DNA of 13,307 nucleotides, from the NCBI GenBank assembly GCA_029263435.1, contig JAJCXL010000243.1, positions 1-13,307 on the forward strand, written 5' to 3'. This DNA comes from Acidobacteriota bacterium. GTDB taxonomy: Bacteria > Acidobacteriota > Vicinamibacteria > Marinacidobacterales > SMYC01. The notes below the pieces were generated by a model that saw only the letters and a program-made list of their open reading frames with translations, searched no databases and was not told the origin of the DNA. The position numbers and the translations under genes were made by a program. Each line of letters begins with the position of its first letter. The first letter of the stretch is position 1. Shown piece by piece: positions 1 through 5,507 of the stretch.

Positions 1-1414
1 CGACGGCGAAGAAGAAGAGTCCGCACGCCGCCGCGACGACGGGATCGATCGAGAAGTGCACGAAGACGGGGATGTCGAGGGCCGAGCCGTCGCCGTTAAC
101 GGGTGAGCTCAGCAACGCTCGCAGCAGCGGTGGTCCCGCTACGAGCCCGAGTGCGCTTCCGGCGCCAACGAGGATCGCCGTCTCGGCGGTAGCGAGCAGC
201 GCGACGTCGCGTCGACCGGCGCCGAGCGCTAGCCGGACCGCCCACTGTCGACGGTGGTCGATCGATCGCGCGAGCAGGAGCACCGCGACGTTCGCGGCGG
301 CGACGATGAGCACGAGTAGCGCTGCAGCGAGCAGGAGATAGCTTCCGCGTCGGACTTGCGAGCGCCAGTTCTCCGCGAGCGGCTCCACCGTGAAAGCTCG
401 CCCCTCATAGCTCTCGGGGAAGAGCTCCTCGAGACGGGTGGACAAGCTCTTTAGCTCAGCCTCGGCCGAAGCGAGCGTTGCGCCGGGCGCGAGGTGGGCC
501 ACCGACCATACGATCCTCAGGTCGCGCCGCTCCCGAGCGTCGACGTCGAGGTAACGGAGAATGGGAATCCAGAACTCGATATCACCGCTATCGGCATCGA
601 CCGATCCCGGGAACGTCTCGGGCAAGACACCGACGACTTCGTAGGCTCCATCCTGGGTGCCGATGTGCTGCCCGACGATGTCGGGATCGAAGTCGTGATA
701 CGCACCCCACGTCTGGTAGCTGAGCAGGAGGACGCGCTCTCCGCCCTCGCGGTGCTCCGCATCGCTGAATAGTCTTCCCAGGAGCGGCTCGACACCCAGG
801 AGCGCGAAGTAGCCGGAGGTCACCGCTTCGCCCTCGACCCGGCGGCTGCCCCGTGCTTCGCGGTTCGAGCTTCCGGCGTGGAACTGAAACCGTGTTCGGC
901 CAGCGGCCTCGAACGCGTCGAAGTTCGAGACGTTGTCGCGCAGCTCACGGAGCTCGGGATAGGCGAGCTCGATGCGTGGGTCCTCACCGGGCTCGTCCAG
1001 CCACACCCGGGCCAGACGCTCGGCGTCTTCGAACGGTAGCGGCCGCCACAGTGTCGCTGAAACGAGGGTCACTGCCGCGCTGGTCGCCGCCATCGCGACG
1101 GCGATACACAAGACGGCCGTGAAGCTCAATCGCTTCGAGCGCAGCACGTTGCGAGCTGCGTGCTTGGCGAGGCTCCGGAAGGCTCCGTCCATCCAGGCGA
1201 CACCCCAGGCCTCGCGCGTCGCCTCGCGGATCTGGGTCACGTTCCCAAAGTCTTTCCGGGCCGCGAGATGAGCGGTCGCAGGCGGTGCTCCCGACGCGAG
1301 CTGCTCCTCGGTCTCCTCGTCGAGATGGAAGCGGATCTCCTCGTCGAGCTCGGCTTCCTTACGTTTCTTGTGTCGGATCGCATCGAAACGCGCGCGCCAT
1401 TTCTGAAAGATCAC
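1..1414 (-). CDS. ADOP-family ABC transporter permease (MacB/FtsX type), 3' part outside window
   Basis: Reading the minus strand from a GTG at 1414 gives about 471 codons without a stop, running off the left edge; ADOP proteins are usually about 800 residues, so roughly the first 60% is present. The N-terminus has the charged cytosolic segment typical of PadR-linked ADOPs, including ELDEEIRFHLDEE at about residues 22-34. A first membrane helix follows at about 88-113, ending in LWRPLPFEDAERLARVW. Next come a MacB periplasmic core-like region with SGYFALLGVEPLLGRLFSD, and an FtsX-type block with helices LLLAAALLVLIVAAANVAVLLL and the coupling motif VRLALGAGRRDV. No ATPase is encoded beside it, as is usual for these orphan permeases; the transported substrate is unknown. 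The GTG overlaps the padR stop as GTGA, with GGGAGG just upstream, and the next in-frame ATG is about 74 codons on and would delete the conserved N-terminus. It is probably controlled by the upstream PadR protein. Confidence 0.9.
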   Translation of the reverse strand, partial: MIFQKWRARFDAIRHKKRKEAELDEEIRFHLDEETEEQLASGAPPATAHLAARKDFGNVTQIREATREAWGVAWMDGAFRSLAKHAARNVLRSKRLSFTAVLCIAVAMAATSAAVTLVSATLWRPLPFEDAERLARVWLDEPGEDPRIELAYPELRELRDNVSNFDAFEAAGRTRFQFHAGSSNREARGSRRVEGEAVTSGYFALLGVEPLLGRLFSDAEHREGGERVLLLSYQTWGAYHDFDPDIVGQHIGTQDGAYEVVGVLPETFPGSVDADSGDIEFWIPILRYLDVDARERRDLRIVWSVAHLAPGATLASAEAELKSLSTRLEELFPESYEGRAFTVEPLAENWRSQVRRGSYLLLAAALLVLIVAAANVAVLLLARSIDHRRQWAVRLALGAGRRDVALLATAETAILVGAGSALGLVAGPPLLRALLSSPVNGDGSALDIPVFVHFSIDPVVAAACGLFFFAV

Positions 1415-1767
1415 GGACCTCCCTCGTCTTGTGTCGGCTGCAGGACGTTCGTCATCGCCTCGGAAAAGCGCTCCCACTTCGACATCTCGCGGCCGAGCTG
1501 TCCGCGCCCCGCACGCGTCAGCCGATAGAACTTCGCTCGTTTGCCTTTGTCCGAGAGCTTCCACTCCGAGTCGATCCATCCCTGCGCTTCCAGGCGGTGG
1601 AGCGCGGGGTAGAGGGAGCCGGTCTCCACTTGCAGCGCCTCGTGCGACAGGCTCTTGATGGATGTCGCGATGGCGTGACCGTGGGACGGCCCGAAGACGA
1701 GGGTTCGGAGGATGAGGAGGTCGAGAGTTCCTTGCAAGAGGTCGATCCGTTCACGGCGTCGATGCAT
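1411..1767 (-). CDS. PadR-family transcriptional repressor (ADOP-associated)
   Basis: This is a small winged-helix regulator of 118 residues from the ATG at 1767. The PadR core is clear: LLQGTLDLLILRTL opens the domain, GPSHGHAIATSI follows, and the recognition region contains ETGSLYPALHRLEAQGWI, then the wing with KRAKFYRLTRAGR. The length fits short PadR proteins that sit in front of ADOP permeases in Acidobacteria (the padR_acidobact type). It overlaps the permease start by four bases (GTGA), so the two are co-translated. A longer reading from a GTG at 1782 would add MSTQA. I prefer the ATG because that GTG lies inside the predicted -10 element and operator. Neither start has a convincing Shine-Dalgarno sequence; with the predicted promoter the leader before the ATG would be only about 7 nt. 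PadR proteins generally repress their own operon and respond to a small ligand; the ligand here is unknown. Confidence 0.9.
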   Translation of the reverse strand: MHRRRERIDLLQGTLDLLILRTLVFGPSHGHAIATSIKSLSHEALQVETGSLYPALHRLEAQGWIDSEWKLSDKGKRAKFYRLTRAGRGQLGREMSKWERFSEAMTNVLQPTQDEGGP

Positions 1768-1770
1768 AGC

Positions 1771-1814
1771 TTGTGTAGACACTCTACTTCACGAAGAGTA
1801 GGTTGTCTACACAA
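1771..1814 (-). promoter_or_regulatory. padR-ADOP operon promoter with double palindromic operator
   Basis: Outer arms TTGTGTAGACA (1771-1781) and TGTCTACACAA (1804-1814) are perfect 11-bp inverted repeats. Within them lie two 13-bp palindromes of the form GTAG-N5-CTAC, at 1775-1787 and 1798-1810, with centres 23 bp apart (about two helical turns). On the minus strand a promoter-like pair TAGACA (1809-1804) and TAGAGT (1786-1781) is separated by exactly 17 bp, so the two palindromes cover the -35 and -10 boxes. This fits two PadR dimers blocking RNA polymerase. The palindromes are visible directly; PadR binding and the transcription start near 1774 are inference. Confidence 0.65.
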
Positions 1815-1835
1815 TGACGCAATGAGCGTCGGTGA

Positions 1836-2300
1836 CTACTCGGCGAAGAATTTGGCGAAGATGCTCGCGATCCACATCGCCGCCCCCAAGACGATTGTCA
1901 TGAGGGGACCGGAGTAAAGCGAAATGAATCCGCGGATCTTGGCGCGCGAAGGGTCTTGTCGATCGTAGAGCACCGTGACCGTGTCGCCGGTGTCATAGAC
2001 CGCGATCTCCGACCCCCATTCCGTAACGAAGACATGTTCCTCGCCGTCGGGCGTGTCGAAGGAGACGACGTTGGCCCTAGCTCGATCGACGCTGACGCCC
2101 GTCCTCGTGATCGATGTGTCCTCCATGTACTCCCAGCCCTCGATGGTGCCGGTGGCTTTCTCCGCCTGTGTCCAGAAAACGGTGTTGGCCACGAGAAAAA
2201 AAAGTCCGGCTGCCATGGCCGGATAGGCGACGATGGCGAAGAAAATCCACGCATATTTGATGGGGCCGGGGTCTGAAGACGGTGCTTTTTTGCTAGGCAC
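1836..2300 (-). CDS. DUF3592-family small membrane protein
   Basis: A 154-residue protein with two predicted membrane helices, at about residues 17-42 and 124-147, separated by a hydrophilic domain of about 80 residues. This layout and the signature FDTPDGEEHVFVTEWGS followed by VYDTGDTVTVLYDRQDPSRAKI match DUF3592, a family of unknown function whose middle domain lies between two helices. The only reasonable start is GTG at 2300, followed by a lysine-containing N-terminus (MPSKK). No Shine-Dalgarno sequence precedes it, but TGATACATT ends six bases upstream, which suggests a leaderless message. It ends 69 bp before the padR ATG and points the same way, but the padR promoter in that gap makes the two separate units. 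No function can be assigned from sequence. Confidence 0.8.
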   Translation of the reverse strand: MPSKKAPSSDPGPIKYAWIFFAIVAYPAMAAGLFFLVANTVFWTQAEKATGTIEGWEYMEDTSITRTGVSVDRARANVVSFDTPDGEEHVFVTEWGSEIAVYDTGDTVTVLYDRQDPSRAKIRGFISLYSGPLMTIVLGAAMWIASIFAKFFAE

Positions 2301-2306
2301 GTCGAC

Positions 2307-2315
2307 AATGTATCA
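2307..2315 (-). promoter_or_regulatory. possible extended -10 promoter of the DUF3592 gene
   Basis: Read on the minus strand this is TGATACATT, an extended -10 (TG-N-TACATT, 4 of 6 to TATAAT), ending six bases before the GTG start codon. A start of transcription about seven bases downstream would fall on or next to the GTG. No good -35 box is seen at the usual distance, so support is weak. Confidence 0.3.
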
Positions 2316-2348
2316 CTGCTGACACCAAGCTCTGGTGGGGGGCGGGAA

Positions 2349-2372
2349 GTCCGGGGGCGCGAGCCCCCGGAC
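2349..2372 (-). terminator. GC-rich hairpin, likely terminator of the BON gene
   Basis: GTCCGGGGGC (2349-2358) and GCCCCCGGAC (2363-2372) form a perfect 10-bp stem with a four-base loop. The hairpin begins seven bases after the stop codon of the BON gene on the minus strand. Downstream on that strand comes TTCCCGCC and not a run of T, so it is an incomplete intrinsic terminator, or an RNA-end-protecting hairpin. A second small dyad, CACCA-N5-TGGTG, lies at 2323-2337. Confidence 0.6.
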
Positions 2373-2379
2373 AGGTGCC

Positions 2380-3906
2380 TTATTGAATGGAAGGCGCGAC
2401 GGTCAAACGGTTCACGACTGTCTGTGCTCCGCCTTCGAGTGCGTTCTCGGCAGCGGCGCGGTACTCATGCCAGTTCTGCACCGTCCCGTGGAGGGTTGCG
2501 ACTGCGTCCTGGACCTCGACGGAGACGTCGTCGCCGTCCACGAACGGACTCCAAAAGAACTCGTCCTGGATCCGAGAGTGGATCTGCTCGTCGGTCGGTC
2601 TCGGCGCGAGCCACACGTCCGGCCAGCTCCAAGGGTAGTCTCGAATGGGCATCTCGCTTGGCGTCATCAAGAAGTTACGCACGTGCGTGACCCCGCGGAC
2701 CTTGGAGGCGACGGATTCGGCGACGGCTTCCTCGTAGGGGCCGTCGACCATGCCGGAGAGAACCGCCCGCCCGTCATCCACGCTGACCAAGATCTCATAG
2801 GAGTCGGTGGTCGGGTTGTTGAGCAAAGCCGTCTTGATCTCGGTCTCGATTGCTTCGTCCGCTCTCGTTTCGATCGTGCGGACCTTGAGCCGGTTAGTGA
2901 CCCCGACGACGCCGACGGTATGACGCGCGATATCCTCCGCCGCGTTCTTGGCTTTCAAATTATCGACGGTCCCACGAAGGGTCACCCACCCTTGGTCGAC
3001 CTTCGATCGAATGTCGAACGAGGCGACTCTAGGATCGTAGACAGCGGCAGCATGAACGGCTTGCGCAATCTCGTGGTCGGTGCGTGACACGTATTTGTGC
3101 TCCCGAAGGGCGTCGTTTTGGGCCCACCACTGGACCTCGAGACCGCTATCGTCGACGGCGCGCACTCCGGCGACCCAAGCGTTCGTTCGCGCCCGGCGTT
3201 TCTCGGACGCGCTACCGACGATGCCGCTCAGCTCGACCCGTCCATCAACGACAGCGACGTCGATGAGTCCGTCATTGACGAGGACGTCCCACTCGAGTCG
3301 CTTTTCGATCTCGGGGCGGATCTCGGTGTCGAGTCTGTTCGACTCGACATCGACGTCGATGGCGTTGCGGACACTCGTCACACCGTGGACGGATTTCGCG
3401 ACCGTCTCAGAAAGGTTTCTCTCGGCCCATGACTCGACTTCTCCGGAGAGAGTGACGCTCCCGCGATGAACACTGACGTCTAGCTCATAGGCATCCGTCG
3501 CAGGGTCGCGGGCGAGCGCGGCCGCGACAGCGTCGCGGATAGCGGCGTCATCACGCCATTCGGAGGGTCGGATCGTCAACCGATTACTCACCGATCGGAC
3601 CCCTTTGACCATCTCCGCGATGGTGGCGGCTCGATCTCTCGCGAGCAGGTGGCTTACCTCACCGGTGAGCTCGGCGACGCCCGCGGTGACGCTCACATCC
3701 ACCTTGTTGGGATCGACCGAGTGATCGAACAAGAACTGGTCCTCGATCGCGTCGGCGATTGCCTCGTCGGAGAGCTCGTCTTTGTGGTCCACTTTCTCCG
3801 CGTGGGTGCCGAACGCACCGGGTACGAAACTCACCAGCGCCATCGGCAAGAGATAGCTCAACACACTCGTTCTCAGGTTCCATTGGGTTGTTCTTCCGTG
3901 TTTCAT
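2380..3906 (-). CDS. secreted protein with six BON domains
   Basis: A 508-residue protein with an N-terminal signal-type sequence: basic start MKHGRTT, hydrophobic stretch at about 14-33, likely cleavage near residues 36-38. I count six BON repeats at about 46-112, 119-185, 192-258, 275-342, 348-414 and 437-503. Each has an acidic amphipathic helix, a strand pair ending in a V-x-L-x-G-x-V type motif (for example SVTLSGEVES), a second helix, and a G-V-x-x-V-x-N-x-L type ending. BON domains occur in OsmY, in secretins and in mechanosensitive channels, and are thought to bind phospholipid or envelope components. A periplasmic envelope-stress or structural role is inferred. The linker at 415-436 is rich in Pro and Trp. 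A purine-rich AAAGGAGA lies 15 bases before the ATG, which is unusually far, and no in-frame start lies nearer. It is transcribed away from the amidating-lyase-like gene and ends at a strong hairpin. Confidence 0.88.
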   Translation of the reverse strand: MKHGRTTQWNLRTSVLSYLLPMALVSFVPGAFGTHAEKVDHKDELSDEAIADAIEDQFLFDHSVDPNKVDVSVTAGVAELTGEVSHLLARDRAATIAEMVKGVRSVSNRLTIRPSEWRDDAAIRDAVAAALARDPATDAYELDVSVHRGSVTLSGEVESWAERNLSETVAKSVHGVTSVRNAIDVDVESNRLDTEIRPEIEKRLEWDVLVNDGLIDVAVVDGRVELSGIVGSASEKRRARTNAWVAGVRAVDDSGLEVQWWAQNDALREHKYVSRTDHEIAQAVHAAAVYDPRVASFDIRSKVDQGWVTLRGTVDNLKAKNAAEDIARHTVGVVGVTNRLKVRTIETRADEAIETEIKTALLNNPTTDSYEILVSVDDGRAVLSGMVDGPYEEAVAESVASKVRGVTHVRNFLMTPSEMPIRDYPWSWPDVWLAPRPTDEQIHSRIQDEFFWSPFVDGDDVSVEVQDAVATLHGTVQNWHEYRAAAENALEGGAQTVVNRLTVAPSIQ

Positions 3907-4141
3907 ATGCTCAGGTCGTTTCTCCTTTCTTTCGTTGTTTGGACTTCAGGCGGAAGCGGATGCGTTGCCTCACCGGCCCGCTCGACCGCCCAACTCCATT
4001 GATGCTATCGAAGCGGCGGGAGCGCGACTATCGGGTGAATCACGTAAATTGGGGCGAAGGACGGAGTAGCGAGAGCGCTCAGCACGGCCTCCGGCCACGC
4101 TGCCAAGTACAATGATTCCTGGTTAGGCAAGGAGGAACGAG
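3907..4141. promoter_or_regulatory. divergent intergenic promoter region
   Basis: This 235-bp gap separates the minus-strand BON gene from the plus-strand amidating-lyase-like gene, so it should carry promoters for both. On the plus strand TACAAT (4108-4113, 5 of 6 to the -10 consensus) lies ahead of a strong ribosome site AAGGAGG (4129-4135), six bases before the ATG. No clear -35 box is present. Instead the dyad GGCC-TCC-GGCC lies just upstream, at about 4085-4095. I see no convincing promoter for the BON gene and no small ORF with good features. Confidence 0.5.
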
Positions 4142-5341
4142 ATGTCGACGCGAAAAAACGTCCGGTGGATCGAGGCGGGGATTGTCGTTTTCCTGGGCTC
4201 GATGCTCGTCACCGCTGCGTACGGGCAGTCGCAGCGAGAGGCAACGGAAGTTCGGCAGAACCCGAACATCGTTCGACCGATCACGAACGAGAACTTCGAT
4301 AGCGCGGTGGTCAATCTGCTTCAACAGCTCGTCGCTGCTTACGGGCCGATCGCCAACAACAACGATCTCCCGAACCCCTATGTCCGCCTCGAGCCCTACG
4401 GCGAGCCTCCTCCAGGAAACAATGGCGAATGGGCGGCCGTCACGGGCGCGGAAGGGGGGCCCGACGGCATGCTCTACATCTTGCACCGTTGTCGCTCCAA
4501 CTCTTGCGTCGACCGCCCCGAGCCCGCGATCGTGAAGCTCGATCCGCGGACCGGAGAACGGGTCGCCGGTTTCGGTGAAGGGCTGATGGCGTTTCCGCAC
4601 GGGTTCCACGTCGACTACGAAGGCAATGTCTGGACGACGGATACGGGGCAGGGCGACGCGCCGGGTGGACACCTCGTCAGAAAGTTCAGCGCGGAGGGTG
4701 AGCTGTTGATGACCATCGGTCAGCCCGGCGTCGCCGGAGACGGCCCGGATCAACTGCGCGAGCCCACGGATGTGGTGGTCTCTCCCGAAGGCGTCCTGTT
4801 CGTCACGGAAGGTCACGTAAAGAACGGTCCCCATGCCCGGGTGTCGAAGTTCACCGCGGACGGAAAGCTCATCGAGCGATTCGGAAGCACGGGGCAAGGC
4901 CACTTGCAGGTGAGTGCGCCCCACGGCATCGCGATGGATACCGAAGGGCGTTTGTTCATCGCCGATCGCGACAACAACCGCATCTTGATCTGGGATCAGG
5001 AAGGCAACTACATCCATCAGTGGAATCAGTTCGGCCGGCCGAGTGGTGTGTATATCGATCACACCGACACGATCTACGTCGCCGACTCGGAATCTTGGGG
5101 TCCTGACAATCCCGGTTGGAAAAAGGGCATTCGGATTGGAAGCGCCAAGACCGGCCAGGTTCACTACTTCCTCGAAGACATCGAGTCGCGAGACTTCTCC
5201 CATAGCGGCGCGGAAGCGGTCGGCGTCGATGCGATGGGGAACGTCTATGGCGGTGTGGTCCGTCGCCAAATGCTCGAGCGTCATGAGCCCGCGTCCGAGC
5301 AGCGCACCCGCGGTGCGACTTGGTCGGCTGCGCGCAACTGA
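4142..5341 (+). CDS. secreted NHL-repeat protein, peptidyl-alpha-hydroxyglycine alpha-amidating lyase-like
   Basis: A 399-residue protein with a signal peptide (hydrophobic 12-27, likely cut after AAYG at 28). The rest forms NHL-type blades, for example LYILHRC at 111-117, FPHGFHVDYEGNVWTTD at 151-167, PTDVVVSPEGVLFVTEG at 208-224, APHGIAMDTEGRLFIADRDNNRI at 259-281 and IYVADSE at 311-317. The order and wording closely track the lyase half (PAL) of animal peptide-amidating enzymes, which cleave peptidyl-alpha-hydroxyglycine to the amide and glyoxylate in a zinc-bearing six-bladed propeller. His153, His261 and Arg276 align with PAL zinc ligands and the active-site arginine. The third zinc histidine appears replaced by Glu358 and the active-site Tyr by His225, so the reaction is uncertain. 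Cys117 and Cys122 could form a disulfide. The last 20 or so residues extend past the propeller. AAGGAGG precedes the ATG by six bases. Confidence 0.85.
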   Translation: MSTRKNVRWIEAGIVVFLGSMLVTAAYGQSQREATEVRQNPNIVRPITNENFDSAVVNLLQQLVAAYGPIANNNDLPNPYVRLEPYGEPPPGNNGEWAAVTGAEGGPDGMLYILHRCRSNSCVDRPEPAIVKLDPRTGERVAGFGEGLMAFPHGFHVDYEGNVWTTDTGQGDAPGGHLVRKFSAEGELLMTIGQPGVAGDGPDQLREPTDVVVSPEGVLFVTEGHVKNGPHARVSKFTADGKLIERFGSTGQGHLQVSAPHGIAMDTEGRLFIADRDNNRILIWDQEGNYIHQWNQFGRPSGVYIDHTDTIYVADSESWGPDNPGWKKGIRIGSAKTGQVHYFLEDIESRDFSHSGAEAVGVDAMGNVYGGVVRRQMLERHEPASEQRTRGATWSAARN

Positions 5342-5368
5342 GTTCGGGCGCTACACAAAGAGCGTTCG

Positions 5369-5402
5369 TATGCGGACGCTTCCGGTGTCGCATCCGCGCA
5401 TA
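5369..5402 (+). terminator. weak hairpin after the amidating-lyase-like gene
   Basis: TATGCG (5369-5374) pairs with CGCATA (5397-5402); alternatively GCGGA (5372-5376) pairs with TCCGC (5393-5397). It lies 27 bases past the stop codon in the 166-bp gap before the next gene. A second hairpin, GGGTC-GTCT-GACCC, lies at 5449-5462. Neither has a T run, so termination here is only a possibility. I see no clear promoter in the rest of this gap. Confidence 0.25.
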
Positions 5403-5507
5403 CCGCGGATCGCACAAAACGAGAACACCCTTTGGTGCATGGGGTTAGGGGTCGTCTGACCCTTGGCCCGCCAATTGCAATCCCGTTTACGCGTCAGGGG
5501 AGGTGTT

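Noticed and set aside
1780..1782. GTG start for padR, giving 123 residues
   Set aside because: It lies within the predicted -10 box and operator; the ATG at 1767 keeps the whole conserved domain.
1285..1917. 210-codon plus-strand frame opposite padR
   Set aside because: It crosses the PadR gene and its promoter on the other strand and shows no recognisable protein feature.
2335..3087. 250-codon plus-strand frame opposite the BON gene
   Set aside because: The BON repeats on the minus strand explain this region; the plus frame has no family features and starts within the terminator area.
4085..4095. GGCC-TCC-GGCC dyad upstream of the amidating-lyase-like gene as an operator
   Set aside because: The arms are only four bases of pure G/C in GC-rich DNA, which is expected by chance; it is mentioned only as part of the intergenic region.
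4079..5284. Long 401-codon open frame on the minus strand opposite the amidating-lyase-like gene
   Set aside because: It is antisense to a gene with signal peptide, NHL motifs and a strong ribosome site. Its own product has no recognisable domain and is rich in Arg, Asp and His, as expected for a GC-bias shadow.
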